A DNA stretch of 64,000 bases. It comes from Cupriavidus sp. IDO. GTDB lineage: Bacteria; Pseudomonadota; Gammaproteobacteria; Burkholderiales; Burkholderiaceae. A program made the translations under genes and the position numbers. Each line of letters starts with the position of its first letter. The first letter of the stretch is position 1. The stretch covers positions 62,001 to 126,000 of the forward strand of contig NZ_JWMA01000104.1 of assembly GCF_000812465.1 (NCBI RefSeq). Reading direction: 5' to 3'. Below the pieces are notes generated by a model. It was not told the origin of the DNA. It ran no database searches and saw only the letters and a program-made list of their open reading frames with translations. This document shows positions 38,329 to 47,519 of this stretch, one piece after another.

Positions 38329-39875
38329 GAGGGCTCGACTTCGGGGCGCCGCAGTGTCACCCGGAAATGCGCACCAGCCAGGCGCGGTTCCTGCTGGTAG
38401 ACGTGATCGGTGATGTTGACCTCGCCGCCGTGCTGCTGGACGATCTCGCGCACGATCGCCAGGCCCAGGCCGCTGCCTTCGGTATTGGTGCCGAGCACGC
38501 GGTAGAAGCGCTCCATCACGCGTTCGCGCTCGGCCGGCGCGATGCCGGGGCCGGTGTCTTCCACATCGAGATAAGCGAAGGGCTCGAACGGATCGGCGCT
38601 GACGCGCACGGTGGCGTGGCCGCCGGTGGGCGTGTAGCGGATCGCGTTGTCGAGCAGGTTGTTGAGCATCTCGGTCAGCATCAGCCGGTTGCCTTGCACC
38701 ATCACCGGATGATCGCCGGCGTCCAGGCCCAGGTCGATGCTGCGCGCCCAGGCCTGCGGCAGCCAGTCCTTGACCACTTCGCGCGCCAGCGCCGACAGGT
38801 CGAGCGCGGCCATGCTGCCCGCGCCGGCCACGTTCTCCATGCGCGCCAGCGACAGCAACTGCGTCACCAGGTGCGCCGTGCGCTCGGAACTGCCGGCAAT
38901 CTGCGCGAGCGAGCGGCGCAGTTCTTCCGGCGATTGCTCGCGCTGCGCGAGTTCGGCCTGCATGCGCAGCCCCGCCAGCGGCGTCTTCATCTGGTGCGCG
39001 GCGTCGGCGATAAAGCGTTTCTGGGTTTGCACCGACTGATCCAGGCGCGCCAGCAGGTCGTTGAACGACGCCACCAGCGGCGTGATTTCCTGCGGCGCGG
39101 CGCGTTCATCGATGGGACTGGTGTCGCCGGGATTGCGCGCGCGGATGCGCTGCTGGATCGCCGTCAGCGGCGCCAGGCCACGCGTGAGGCCGAACCACAC
39201 CAGCACTACGGCCAGCGGCAGGATCACGAACTGCGGCAGGATCACGCCCTTGATGATTTCGTTAGCCAGCCGCGCGCGCTTGTCGAGCGTCTCGGCCACC
39301 TGCACCAGCACCGGTTGCGTGCCACCGACGTTCTTCAGGTCGATATAGGTGTAGGCCACGCGCACGTCATTGCCTGCCACGCGATCGTCGCGCAGCGACA
39401 CCAGGCCCGGATGGCCCTGATCGTCCTCGGACGGCAGCGGCAGGTCATGGTCGCCCGCTACATACTCGCCGCGCTTGCCGACCACCTGGTAGTAGATGTT
39501 GTCGGTTTCGTCGGCGCGCAGGATTTCACGCGCCGACAGCGGCAGCTGCAGCGTGACCCGACCGTTGACTTCGCGCACCTGTTGCGACAGCACAATGGCG
39601 CTGGCTTCGAGCGAGCGGTCGAACGGACCGTTGGCGATCGACTTGGCCACCAGATACGTGACCGCAATGCTCATCGGCCACAGCAGGAGCAGGGGCGCCA
39701 GCATCCAGTCGAGGATTTCGCCGAACAGCGAGCGCGGTGCCGGATGCGCGGTGCTTTCCTCCAGGTGCGGGAGGGCGTCGGCCAGCGCCTCGTCGTCGGT
39801 TGCGGAAGGCGATGGCGGCCGGGCTGCAGTCCGGGGCCGATGGGCGCGTCGCCAGGGCAGTCGCAGCAGGTTCAT
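38325..39875 (-). CDS. Two-component sensor histidine kinase (TctE/QseC type)
   Basis: The 516-residue inner-membrane kinase has a cytoplasmic N-terminal tail of about 50 residues and a first helix (LDWMLAPLLLLWPMSIAVTY). Next comes a periplasmic TctE-like sensor region (IYYQVVGKRGEYVAGDHDLP), then a second helix (VILPQFVILPLAVVLVWFG). HAMP-like sequence precedes the H-box RFIADAAHQMKTPLAGLRMQ. N, G1 and G2 boxes are seen as NLLDNAIRYTP, VEDTGPGIAP and GSGLGLAIVREI. The partner regulator gene lies 70 bases upstream. The ATG at 39875 is used. Confidence 0.9.
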   Translation of the reverse strand: MNLLRLPWRRAHRPRTAARPPSPSATDDEALADALPHLEESTAHPAPRSLFGEILDWMLAPLLLLWPMSIAVTYLVAKSIANGPFDRSLEASAIVLSQQVREVNGRVTLQLPLSAREILRADETDNIYYQVVGKRGEYVAGDHDLPLPSEDDQGHPGLVSLRDDRVAGNDVRVAYTYIDLKNVGGTQPVLVQVAETLDKRARLANEIIKGVILPQFVILPLAVVLVWFGLTRGLAPLTAIQQRIRARNPGDTSPIDERAAPQEITPLVASFNDLLARLDQSVQTQKRFIADAAHQMKTPLAGLRMQAELAQREQSPEELRRSLAQIAGSSERTAHLVTQLLSLARMENVAGAGSMAALDLSALAREVVKDWLPQAWARSIDLGLDAGDHPVMVQGNRLMLTEMLNNLLDNAIRYTPTGGHATVRVSADPFEPFAYLDVEDTGPGIAPAERERVMERFYRVLGTNTEGSGLGLAIVREIVQQHGGEVNITDHVYQQEPRLAGAHFRVTLRRPEVEPS

Positions 39876-39945
39876 CTCGGGTTGGTCACGGGAAGGCAGG
39901 TCGAGATGGGATGGCGGCTGCGTGAGAAGAGGGTACGGGCGCGGA

Positions 39946-40635
39946 TCAGCTGTGCGTGGCCAGCGCCGGCTGGAATTTTTCCAGGCAGTAGCCGAGGCCG
40001 CGCACGGTGGCGATGCGAATGCCGCCAACCTCGATCTTCTTGCGCAGGCGGTGCACGTAGACCTCGATGGCGTTATTGCTGACTTCCTCGCCCCATTCGC
40101 ACAGGTGGTCCACCAGCTGTTCCTTCGATACCAGCCGGCCGGTGCGCGTCAGCAGGATTTCCAGCAGGCCGATCTCGCGCGCCGACAGCTCGAGCATCTG
40201 TTCATTCAGGTAGGCGATGCGGCCGACCTGATCGTAAGCCAGCGGCCCGTGCCGCATCAGCGTGGCGCCGCCGCCGGCACCGCGCCGCACCAGCGCACGC
40301 ACGCGCGCTTCCAGTTCGGTCAGGGCGAAAGGCTTGGCCATGTAGTCGTCGGCGCCGAGGTCCAGGCCCTTGACGCGCTCGTCCACGCTGTCGGCGGCGG
40401 TCAGGATCAGCACCGGCAGCATCGCGCCGCGGGCGCGCAGCCGCTTGAGGACTTCGAGCCCGGACATGCGCGGCAGGCCCAGGTCGAGGATCAGCAGGTC
40501 GAAAGTCTGGGTCGACAGCGCGGAATCCGCCTCGAGCCCGTTGGCGACATGGTCGACGGCGTAGCCGGACTGGCGCAGCGAGCGCGTGAGGCCATCGGCC
40601 AGCACGTCGTCATCTTCAGCGATCAGAATGCGCAT
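39946..40635 (-). CDS. OmpR-family response regulator (TctD/QseB type)
   Basis: The 229-residue regulator has a receiver domain (MRILIAEDDDVLADGLTRSL, phosphoacceptor Asp in FDLLILDLGLPRMSG, Lys in DDYMAKPFAL) and a C-terminal winged helix (LSAREIGLLEILLTRTGRLV, then VYVHRLRKKIE with GLGYCLE). It precedes the sensor kinase on the same strand. The target is likely the downstream DUF4212/MFS genes or a tricarboxylate-type uptake system, by family habit. The ATG at 40635 gives the usual N-terminus. Confidence 0.92.
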   Translation of the reverse strand: MRILIAEDDDVLADGLTRSLRQSGYAVDHVANGLEADSALSTQTFDLLILDLGLPRMSGLEVLKRLRARGAMLPVLILTAADSVDERVKGLDLGADDYMAKPFALTELEARVRALVRRGAGGGATLMRHGPLAYDQVGRIAYLNEQMLELSAREIGLLEILLTRTGRLVSKEQLVDHLCEWGEEVSNNAIEVYVHRLRKKIEVGGIRIATVRGLGYCLEKFQPALATHS

Positions 40636-40695
40636 GGTTGTCTCCACCCTGGCCGGCATAACCAGCCGCCGCCTGTGGAAGGGGCGCGACAGGGC

Positions 40696-40723
40696 TTGCC
40701 AAGCATACTGTTTTTTTATACAG
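40696..40723 (+). promoter_or_regulatory. recA promoter with LexA (SOS) box
   Basis: The 16-base box CTGTTTTTTTATACAG at 40708-40723 matches CTGT-N8-ACAG exactly. It overlaps a promoter made of TTGCCA (40696-40701) and TATACA (40717-40722) spaced 15 bases. It stands 143 bases before the recA start. Confidence 0.9.
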
Positions 40724-40865
40724 TACCCGCACATTCCGCGTGGACTGCCCCGGAGGGCGGCCGCGCAGACAGCCGGGTCAGGCGCTCGCGCCGGAAAATG
40801 CCGGTGCCGCGCCACATGCGGCCTATTTATACACCATTGTTACCACCATTGACTCAAGGACGACC

Positions 40866-41933
40866 ATGGACGACAAGAAGGCAGGTGCCGGCGTGAGCGC
40901 CGAGAAGCAAAAGGCGCTTGCCGCCGCGCTCTCCCAGATCGAGAAGCAGTTCGGCAAGGGCTCGATCATGCGCCTGGGCGATGGCGAGGTCGAGAAGGAC
41001 ATCCAGGTGGTCTCCACCGGTTCGCTCGGCCTGGATATCGCGCTTGGCGTCGGCGGCCTGCCGCGCGGCCGCGTGGTCGAGATCTATGGTCCGGAATCTT
41101 CGGGCAAGACCACGCTGACCCTGCAGGTCGTGGCGGAAATGCAGAAGCTTGGCGGCACCTGCGCCTTTATCGACGCCGAGCACGCGCTCGACGTGAACTA
41201 CGCCTCCAAGCTGGGCGTGAACGTGGGCGAACTGCTGATCTCCCAGCCGGACACCGGTGAACAGGCCCTCGAAATCACCGACGCGCTGGTGCGCTCGGGC
41301 TCGATCGACCTGATCGTGATCGACTCGGTGGCGGCGCTGGTGCCCAAGGCCGAAATCGAAGGCGAAATGGGCGACTCGCTGCCGGGCCTGCAGGCCCGCC
41401 TGATGAGCCAGGCGCTGCGCAAGCTGACCGGCACCATCAAGCGCACCAACTGCCTGGTGATCTTCATCAACCAGATCCGCATGAAGATCGGTGTGATGTT
41501 CGGGTCGCCTGAAACGACCACCGGCGGCAACGCGCTGAAGTTCTACGCCTCGGTGCGCCTGGATATCCGCCGTATCGGCTCGATCAAGAAGGGCGACGAG
41601 GTGATCGGCAACGAGACCAAGGTCAAGGTAGTCAAGAACAAGGTATCGCCGCCGTTCCGCGAAGCCTTCTTCGACATCCTCTACGGCCAGGGCATTTCGC
41701 GCCAGGGCGAGATCATCGACCTGGGCGTGGACGCCAAGATCGTCGAGAAGTCGGGTGCCTGGTACAGCTACAACGGCGACAAGATCGGCCAGGGCAAGGA
41801 CAACGCGCGCGAATACCTGCGCGAGAACCCGGATATTGCCGACGAGATCGAGAACAAGGTCCGTGCGGCGCTGGGCGTCGTGGCAATGAACGGCGTTCCG
41901 GCGGCGGCCGCGACCGCGACGCTGGAAGACTAA
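40866..41933 (+). CDS. recA: Recombinase RecA
   Basis: RecA forms the strand-exchange filament and triggers LexA self-cleavage. The 355-residue protein has Walker [14 protein letters not shown], Walker [20 protein letters not shown], the L1/L2 DNA-binding loops ([19 protein letters not shown] and [20 protein letters not shown]), and the C-terminal acidic region. The open frame extends further upstream into the promoter, so the ATG at 40866 giving [18 protein letters not shown] is chosen. It is controlled by the LexA box upstream. A strong terminator follows, before recX. Confidence 0.97.
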   Translation: MDDKKAGAGVSAEKQKALAAALSQIEKQFGKGSIMRLGDGEVEKDIQVVSTGSLGLDIALGVGGLPRGRVVEIYGPESSGKTTLTLQVVAEMQKLGGTCAFIDAEHALDVNYASKLGVNVGELLISQPDTGEQALEITDALVRSGSIDLIVIDSVAALVPKAEIEGEMGDSLPGLQARLMSQALRKLTGTIKRTNCLVIFINQIRMKIGVMFGSPETTTGGNALKFYASVRLDIRRIGSIKKGDEVIGNETKVKVVKNKVSPPFREAFFDILYGQGISRQGEIIDLGVDAKIVEKSGAWYSYNGDKIGQGKDNAREYLRENPDIADEIENKVRAALGVVAMNGVPAAAATATLED

Positions 41934-41956
41934 GCGTCGGCGGCGAGGCGAGCCCG

Positions 41957-41989
41957 AGGGCTGGCGCATGACAGTGCGCCAGCCCTTTT
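41957..41989 (+). terminator. Terminator between recA and recX
   Basis: AGGGCTGGCGCA at 41957-41968 pairs with TGCGCCAGCCCT at 41975-41986, followed by TTT. A 12-base-pair stem placed 24 bases after the recA stop. Partial read-through would keep RecX lower than RecA. Confidence 0.85.
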
Positions 41990-42034
41990 GCATTCTCCTT
42001 TGCCGCGACGGCTTTCCATTGCTCATTAGCGTCA

Positions 42035-42508
42035 ATGATCACCCGCCCCCCGCTGTCCCTGAAGGCCCGCGCCGTCGGCTACCTTTCCCGCCGCGAGCAC
42101 AGCCGCGCCGAACTGGCGCGCAAGCTGGCGCCACACGCCGAGTCGCCGGAAGAAGTGGAGCGCCTGCTCGACGCCCTGGAGCGCGAGAACTGGCTGTCCA
42201 ACGAGCGCTTTGCCGATAGCCTGGTGCACCGGCGCGGCAGCCGCTATGGCACGGCGCGCGTGATGCAGGAAGCCAAGACGCACCAGCTTGGCGGCGAGCA
42301 GCTCAGCGATCTGCAGGAGCGGCTGCGCGCCACGGAGCCCGAGCGCGCGCGCGAGGTGTGGCACAAGCGCTTCGGAACCCCACCTGCGACGCCGGAAGAG
42401 CGGGCCAAGCAGATCCGCTTCATGATGGCGCGTGGCTTTTCGCGCTCGGTGATCGGTAAGGTCATCAAGGGGGCCGAGGATGAGATCGGGGAGGATTCCG
42501 CGGAATAG
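42035..42508 (+). CDS. recX: RecA regulatory protein RecX
   Basis: RecX caps and limits RecA filaments. The 157-residue protein consists of the helical triple repeats typical of the family: LKARAVGYLSRREHSRAELA, ERLLDALERENWLSNERFAD with SRYGTARVMQEAKTH, and IRFMMARGFSRSVIGKVIKG. It lies downstream of recA beyond a terminator, as in many proteobacteria. Confidence 0.93.
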   Translation: MITRPPLSLKARAVGYLSRREHSRAELARKLAPHAESPEEVERLLDALERENWLSNERFADSLVHRRGSRYGTARVMQEAKTHQLGGEQLSDLQERLRATEPERAREVWHKRFGTPPATPEERAKQIRFMMARGFSRSVIGKVIKGAEDEIGEDSAE

Positions 42509-42816
42509 CCTGCGTTGGTGCGTTATTGAGCACTATCCCGTCGATTACCTGCGCCGCCGGCAGGTGTATTCAGCCTCCACGCTTGCATACGCTGCAGGTT
42601 CGGCTCCCGCTGCCGGCTGGCCGGTCTCCTTGAGATTTCCGCAGAAAATTGCCGGTTTCCAACCGCGGGCGGCCTGCCTCCACCGCTTTGGTCGGACGAC
42701 AATCCCGCGCCGACAGCCGGCGCACAAGGATGTTCCCGGGCAATGCGCCCCGGCATGTTAAACTCCCCCGGTTATTCGGCGTTGCTGCCGTCCTGCCCCG
42801 TATTCCCAGTCTGGTC
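42509..42816. other. Gene-free gap after recX
   Basis: This stretch of 308 bases holds no frame with recognisable features. GTTAAACT near 42767 may be part of a promoter for the DUF2889 gene, but no -35 box is clear. Confidence 0.5.
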
Positions 42817-43521
42817 ATGCCTCTCTCCCAGCCCGTCAACCGCTCCCCGCGTCATCGCCGCGCCATCACGGCCGAGGCTTATCTGCGGGACGATGGTCTC
42901 TGGGACATCGAAGTCCGCCTCACCGACACCAAGCCGCGCGATATCGCCCTGGCCGGCAACCGCATCCGGCCGGTCGGCCAGCCCCTGCACGACCTGTGGC
43001 TGCGCGTCACGATCGACGAAAACATGACAGTGCTGGATGCCGAGGCCTGCTCCGACTGGGTGCCGTATCCGACGCATTGCGACACGGTCGGCCCGGCTTA
43101 CCGCAAGCTGATCGGCCTGAACCTGCGCAAGGGCTTCCGCAAGGCGGTTCGTGAGCAACTGGGCGGCGTGCAGGGCTGCTCCCACCTGACCGAGGCTGCG
43201 GGCGTATTGCCCAGCACCGCAATCCAGGCATTTGCCGGCGAAGTCATCAATATTCGCGACAACGGCGACGACGATCCCAATCCCGAACCGCCTTACCAGC
43301 TGCATGGCTGCCATGCGCTGCGCTTCGATGGCGAGGTGGTCCGCGAGTTTTACCCGCGCTGGTATGGTTACCAGCCGAAGCCCAAGGTACGGGCCGAGGC
43401 AGCACCTGCCGCCGCAACCGCGCCTCAGGCGCCCGCCGCGGCCAATGGCGACCGCGGTGGTCACGCAAACGACGGCAACGGCGCTGTCCCGGCCGACCGG
43501 CCGACCGGCACTTCCGGCTGA
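42817..43521 (+). CDS. DUF2889 family protein
   Basis: The 234-residue protein begins with [20 protein letters not shown], followed by [18 protein letters not shown] and [21 protein letters not shown]. It ends with a Cys-containing block ([11 protein letters not shown]) and [21 protein letters not shown]. This matches the DUF2889 pattern, whose function is unknown. It has no signal peptide or membrane segment. The last 45 residues are a Pro/Ala/Gly-rich tail. The upstream in-frame extension is rejected because it lacks family similarity. sucC follows after 89 bases. Confidence 0.8.
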   Translation: MPLSQPVNRSPRHRRAITAEAYLRDDGLWDIEVRLTDTKPRDIALAGNRIRPVGQPLHDLWLRVTIDENMTVLDAEACSDWVPYPTHCDTVGPAYRKLIGLNLRKGFRKAVREQLGGVQGCSHLTEAAGVLPSTAIQAFAGEVINIRDNGDDDPNPEPPYQLHGCHALRFDGEVVREFYPRWYGYQPKPKVRAEAAPAAATAPQAPAAANGDRGGHANDGNGAVPADRPTGTSG

Positions 43522-43610
43522 TCCTCAGGACCGGCCAGCCAGACGAGAGAGTTCGTCTCCATTCAGATTCTTCCCTTCTACCTTTTACGCCTACCCGAAA
43601 GGAAACACGC

Positions 43611-44777
43611 ATGAATATCCATGAGTATCAAGGCAAGGAAATCCTGCGCAAATACAATGTGCCGGTTCCGCGCGGCATTCCCGCGTTCTCGGTTGACGAG
43701 GCCCTGAAGGCCGCAGAAACGCTCGGCGGCCCGGTGTGGGTCGTCAAGGCCCAGATTCATGCGGGTGGCCGCGGCAAGGGCGGCGGCGTGAAGGTTGCCA
43801 AGAGCATCGACGACGTCAAGACCTACGCTTCGAACATCCTGGGCATGCAGCTGGTCACGCACCAGACCGGTCCGGAAGGCAAGAAGGTCAACCGCCTGCT
43901 GATCGAAGAAGGCGCCGACATCAAGAAGGAACTATACGTTTCGCTGGTGGTGGACCGCGTTTCGCAGAAGGTCGCGCTGATGGCGTCGAGCGAAGGCGGC
44001 ATGGACATCGAAGAAGTCGCTGCCCACAGCCCGGAAAAGATCCACACCCTGATCATCGAGCCGTCGGTCGGCCTGACCGACGCTGAAGCCGACGACATCG
44101 CCCGCAAGATCGGGGTGCCCGACGCAAGCGTGGCGCAAGCCCGCCAGGCCCTGCAAGGCCTGTACAAGGCGTTCTATGAAACCGACGCTTCGCTGGCTGA
44201 AATCAACCCGCTGATCCTGACCGGCGACGGCAAGGTCATCGCGCTGGACGCCAAGTTCAACTTCGACTCGAACGCGCTGTTCCGTCACCCGGAAATCGTC
44301 GCCTACCGCGACCTGGATGAAGAAGACGCCAACGAAATCGAGGCTTCGAAGTTCGACCTGGCCTACATCTCGCTGGACGGCAATATCGGCTGCCTGGTGA
44401 ACGGCGCCGGCCTGGCTATGGCCACCATGGACACCATCAAGCTGTTCGGCGGCGAGCCGGCCAACTTCCTCGACGTGGGCGGCGGTGCCACCACCGAGAA
44501 GGTGACCGAAGCCTTCAAGCTGATGCTGAAGAACCCGAACGTGCAGGCCATCCTGGTCAACATCTTCGGCGGCATCATGCGTTGCGACGTGATCGCCGAA
44601 GGCGTGATCTCCGCTTCCAAGGCCGTGCACCTGACGGTGCCCCTGGTCGTGCGCATGAAGGGCACCAACGAAGATCTCGGCAAGAAGATGCTGGCCGAAT
44701 CGGGCCTGCCCATCATCGCCGCCGACACGATGGAAGAAGCCGCCCAGAAGGTGGTGGCCGCTGCCGCTGGCAAGTAA
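43611..44777 (+). CDS. sucC: Succinyl-CoA synthetase (ADP-forming) beta subunit
   Basis: SucC and SucD convert succinyl-CoA to succinate with substrate-level phosphorylation in the TCA cycle. The 388-residue beta chain starts [20 protein letters not shown], has the ATP-grasp stretch [53 protein letters not shown] and [24 protein letters not shown] lies just before the start. sucD begins 99 bases downstream. Codon usage is highly biased, as expected of a strongly expressed gene. Confidence 0.97.
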   Translation: MNIHEYQGKEILRKYNVPVPRGIPAFSVDEALKAAETLGGPVWVVKAQIHAGGRGKGGGVKVAKSIDDVKTYASNILGMQLVTHQTGPEGKKVNRLLIEEGADIKKELYVSLVVDRVSQKVALMASSEGGMDIEEVAAHSPEKIHTLIIEPSVGLTDAEADDIARKIGVPDASVAQARQALQGLYKAFYETDASLAEINPLILTGDGKVIALDAKFNFDSNALFRHPEIVAYRDLDEEDANEIEASKFDLAYISLDGNIGCLVNGAGLAMATMDTIKLFGGEPANFLDVGGGATTEKVTEAFKLMLKNPNVQAILVNIFGGIMRCDVIAEGVISASKAVHLTVPLVVRMKGTNEDLGKKMLAESGLPIIAADTMEEAAQKVVAAAAGK

Positions 44778-44876
44778 GCCGTCGCACGAACGCAACCACA
44801 CGCGAACGCGAGCGGTGCGCAGGCGCTCCCTTGAGCCCCTGTGCGCGCCGCTCGTAGCCAAGCAAAGGATTACAGC

Positions 44877-45758
44877 ATGTCGATTCTGATCAACAAAGAC
44901 ACCAAGGTCATCACCCAGGGCATCACCGGCAAGACCGGCCAGTTCCACACCCGTGGCTGCCGCGACTATGCCAATGGCAAGAACTGCTTCGTCGCGGGCG
45001 TGAACCCCAAGAAGGCCGGCGAAGACTTCGAAGGCATTCCCATCTACGCCAGCGTCAAGGACGCCAAGGCCCAGACCGGTGCCACCGTGTCGGTCATCTA
45101 CGTGCCGCCCGCAGGCGCCGCTGCCGCGATCTGGGAAGCCGTTGACGCCGACCTGGACCTGGTGGTCTGCATCACCGAAGGCATCCCCGTGCGCGACATG
45201 ATGGAAGTCAAGGACCGCATGCGCCGCGAGAACAAGAAGACCCTGCTGCTGGGACCGAACTGCCCGGGCCTGATTACGCCGGACGAAATCAAGATCGGCA
45301 TCATGCCGGGCCACATCCACCGCAAGGGCCGCATCGGCGTGGTGTCGCGCTCGGGCACGCTGACGTACGAAGCCGTGGGCCAGCTGACCGCGCTGGGCCT
45401 GGGCCAGTCGTCGGCTGTCGGCATTGGTGGCGACCCCATCAACGGCCTGAAGCACATCGACGTGATGAAGATGTTCAACGACGATCCGGAAACGGACGCC
45501 GTGGTCATGATCGGCGAGATCGGTGGTCCGGACGAAGCCAATGCGGCTTACTGGATCAAGGAAAACATGAAGAAGCCGGTGGTTGGCTTCATCGCTGGCG
45601 TGACCGCGCCTCCGGGCAAGCGCATGGGCCACGCCGGCGCGCTGATCTCGGGCGGCGCCGATACCGCCCAGGCCAAGCTGGAAATCATGGAAGCCTGCGG
45701 CATCAAGGTCACCAAGAACCCGTCGGAAATGGCCCGCCTGCTCAAGGCGATGCTGTAA
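44877..45758 (+). CDS. sucD: Succinyl-CoA synthetase alpha subunit
   Basis: The 293-residue alpha chain binds CoA and carries the phosphohistidine. It starts [21 protein letters not shown], and has the CoA-binding [21 protein letters not shown]-type region and [20 protein letters not shown]. The active His lies in [20 protein letters not shown]. The start at 44877 is preceded by AAAGGA. A perfect hairpin pair follows the stop codon. Confidence 0.97.
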   Translation: MSILINKDTKVITQGITGKTGQFHTRGCRDYANGKNCFVAGVNPKKAGEDFEGIPIYASVKDAKAQTGATVSVIYVPPAGAAAAIWEAVDADLDLVVCITEGIPVRDMMEVKDRMRRENKKTLLLGPNCPGLITPDEIKIGIMPGHIHRKGRIGVVSRSGTLTYEAVGQLTALGLGQSSAVGIGGDPINGLKHIDVMKMFNDDPETDAVVMIGEIGGPDEANAAYWIKENMKKPVVGFIAGVTAPPGKRMGHAGALISGGADTAQAKLEIMEACGIKVTKNPSEMARLLKAML

Positions 45759-45769
45759 CTGCGCCTGTC

Positions 45770-45828
45770 GTTCCCGCGAAGGCGGGAACCCAGCGTCTCA
45801 TTGCCCCCGCCTCCGTGCGGGGGCAATG
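45770..45828 (+). terminator. Two hairpins after sucD (REP-like plus terminator-like)
   Basis: GTTCCCGC-GAAG-GCGGGAAC (45770-45789) followed by CCCAGCGTCT resembles the dispersed REP-type palindromes common in GC-rich proteobacteria. A second stem CATTGCCCCCGC/GCGGGGGCAATG (45799-45828) follows. No long T-run is present, so the pair may act as an RNA-stabilising or rho-independent end. Confidence 0.55.
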
Positions 45829-45887
45829 TCATTCTGGTGAGCGGCTTCTTAGGGTATCTCCTGAGCCAGCGACATGCAGTTTGAAAC

Positions 45888-45937
45888 CGAACCGAAAGGT
45901 TCGTACGATAAACATCTATGTCTGTGAATTCAGACAT
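45888..45937 (+). promoter_or_regulatory. Two hairpins in the TerC gene leader
   Basis: CGAACC-GAAA-GGTTCG (45888-45903) is a six-pair stem with a GAAA tetraloop. ATGTCTG-TGAATT-CAGACAT (45918-45937) is a seven-pair stem. Both lie 64-113 bases before the GTG start. The known manganese yybP-ykoY element that controls other TerC genes is not recognisable here. Confidence 0.4.
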
Positions 45938-46000
45938 CCGAAAGCACGCAGTGGCGCGCGTTCGGGAAACACAAACAGCTAGAAACTGAGGAGCCTTGCC

Positions 46001-46696
46001 GTGGAATTGTTGTCCACCACCACGTTCTGGATTGCGTTGGGATCGATCATCCTGACCAATATCGTCCTGTCCGGCGACAACGCGGTGGTCATCGCGCTCG
46101 CCTCGCGCAATCTGCCGCCCGCCCAGCAGAAGAAGGCCATCTTCTGGGGCAGCGCCGCCGCCATCGTCATGCGGGTCGTGCTGACCGTGGCCGCCGTCAA
46201 GCTGCTGAGCCTGCCGTACCTGAAGATCATCGGCGCCGTGCTGCTGGTCTACATCGGCGTGCAGCTGCTGAACGGCGATGACGACGAGGAAGGGCACGAC
46301 GCCAAGGACAACATCTGGGCCGCCATCCGCACCATCCTGATCGCCGACCTCGTGATGTCGCTCGACAACGTCGTCGCCGTGGCCGCCGCCGCCCAGAAGG
46401 GCCCCGAAGGCAGCCAGCTGATGCTCCTGATCCTGGGCCTAGGCCTGTCGATCCCGCTGATCGTGTTCGGCAGCACCATCCTGCTGAAGGTCATGGAACG
46501 CTTCCCGGTCATCATCGTGCTGGGCGCCGCGCTGCTGGGCTACCTCGCCGGTGAAATGCTGGTCAGCGATCCGGTCGATGCGGCGTGGTTCGAAGTCAAC
46601 GTCCCGCACGCTCACCTGGTGTTCGGTGCCGCCGGGGCGATTCTGGTGGTTCTGGTCGGCAAGCTGATGGGCCGTCGGGCAGCGCAGACGGCCTGA
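46001..46696 (+). CDS. TerC-family integral membrane protein (YjbE type)
   Basis: The 231-residue protein has about seven membrane helices and both TerC motifs: IVLSGDNAVVIALASRNL near the N-terminus and ADLVMSLDNVVAVAAAAQ in the middle. The two Asp residues sit in membrane helices and are thought to bind metal. TerC relatives export manganese or load it onto secreted enzymes. A short acidic loop (DDDEEGHDAKD) lies between the halves. The start is a GTG at 46001 with a clear AGGAG seven bases upstream. Confidence 0.9.
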   Translation: MELLSTTTFWIALGSIILTNIVLSGDNAVVIALASRNLPPAQQKKAIFWGSAAAIVMRVVLTVAAVKLLSLPYLKIIGAVLLVYIGVQLLNGDDDEEGHDAKDNIWAAIRTILIADLVMSLDNVVAVAAAAQKGPEGSQLMLLILGLGLSIPLIVFGSTILLKVMERFPVIIVLGAALLGYLAGEMLVSDPVDAAWFEVNVPHAHLVFGAAGAILVVLVGKLMGRRAAQTA

Positions 46697-46716
46697 CGGG
46701 CGTCCGGCGCCACAAC

Positions 46717-46743
46717 AAAGGCGGCTCATTGCGAGCCGCCTTT
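46717..46743 (+). terminator. Terminator after the TerC gene
   Basis: AAAGGCGGCTC at 46717-46727 pairs with GAGCCGCCTTT at 46733-46743, an 11-base-pair stem with ATTGC loop, 20 bases after the stop codon. Confidence 0.85.
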
Positions 46744-46790
46744 GTCATTCCCGGCACCGGAAGTTCGGCGACTAACTCATGTGAGTGATC

Positions 46791-46886
46791 GCACATTTTG
46801 TCGCTTCGGAGCCGGCTTCGGCGTCCAGATGACAAAATTTGCCAGTTGCCGCAGCCATCACCTGAGCGGGTGACGAAATTTGTCGC
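46791..46886 (+). promoter_or_regulatory. Three GACA/TGTC activator-type sites upstream of pilA (PilR-like)
   Basis: Three copies of one motif occur at roughly 35-41-base steps: TTTTGTC (46796-46802, GACAAAA on the other strand), GACAAAATTT (46831-46840) and GACGAAATTTGTC (46872-46884). In Pseudomonas, PilR binds TGTC-containing sites upstream of a sigma54 pilA promoter. Placement 35-120 bases before the -24 box is right for an enhancer-binding protein. Confidence 0.6.
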
Positions 46887-46916
46887 ATCGAACCCCACAT
46901 ATGGGGAATCGCAGGC

Positions 46917-46931
46917 TGGCACGCATTCTGC
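46917..46931 (+). promoter_or_regulatory. Sigma54 (-24/-12) promoter of pilA
   Basis: TGGCACGCATTCTGC has GG (46918-46919) and GC (46930-46931) exactly ten bases apart, with the consensus TGGCACG at -24. It predicts transcription starting near 46943, about 60 bases before the pilA start. Confidence 0.75.
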
Positions 46932-47001
46932 TGTATGGCTCTGGCGTCGCGTTTACGAAGACGTGCAGTGCTTAACCAAAATCTCTTCGAGGGGTCAAAT
47001 C

Positions 47002-47460
47002 ATGCAACGGGTACAACAACTGAAGAAGCTGGGCCGCCGTGTCCAGAAGGGCTTTACGCTGATCGAACTGATGATTGTTGTGGCGATCATTGGTATTTTG
47101 GCGGCGATTGCGATTCCGCAGTATCAGGATTATGTGACGCGTAGCCGTTGGTCGGATGTGTATTCGCAGGTGGCACCGTTGAAGTTGGCCATCGCGCAAT
47201 GCACTCAGACCAATGCAGGCGGCGTGACCTCGTGTGATACGCTTGCCGCGCTGACCAGCGAAGTAGGTTATTCCACACTGCCGACTCCGGCCAACGCATC
47301 GGTAACGATTACTGGCACCACCGCGGCTATCCTGATGGCAGCGAAGGCACAACTCGGTACTACCTGCACAGTGACCTTGACTCCGACGCTTACATCCAAT
47401 GCAGTGACGTGGGCGGCGACCGATGGCGGTGGTTGCACCAAGTCGCAGACCGGCGTCTAA
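47002..47460 (+). CDS. pilA: Type IVa major pilin
   Basis: The 152-residue prepilin has a 17-residue basic leader ending QKG, then the processed N-terminus [20 protein letters not shown] with Glu5. PilD would cut after G17 and methylate the Phe. The globular part has two cysteine pairs ([13 protein letters not shown] and C-terminal TTCTVT with [11 protein letters not shown]) that should close loops. GAGGGG precedes the ATG at 47002. A sigma54 promoter and three putative activator sites lie upstream, and two PglL-like glycosyltransferase genes follow, pointing to glycosylated pili. Confidence 0.93.
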   Translation: MQRVQQLKKLGRRVQKGFTLIELMIVVAIIGILAAIAIPQYQDYVTRSRWSDVYSQVAPLKLAIAQCTQTNAGGVTSCDTLAALTSEVGYSTLPTPANASVTITGTTAAILMAAKAQLGTTCTVTLTPTLTSNAVTWAATDGGGCTKSQTGV

Positions 47461-47479
47461 GCCGTTTCAAGCTCAAGAG

Positions 47480-47506
47480 AGGGCATCTTCGGATGCCCTT
47501 TTTCTT
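47480..47506 (+). terminator. Terminator of pilA
   Basis: AGGGCATC-TTCG-GATGCCCT (47480-47499) followed by TTTTCTT. A stable eight-pair stem with a TTCG loop, 19 bases after pilA, so pilin message ends here and pglL is expressed at a lower level. Confidence 0.9.
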
Positions 47507-47519
47507 ATGGAGACGGGCA

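Noticed and set aside
45841-46000. yybP-ykoY manganese riboswitch before the TerC gene
   Set aside because: Looked for because TerC genes often have it, but its conserved sequence blocks were not found; only two ordinary hairpins are present.
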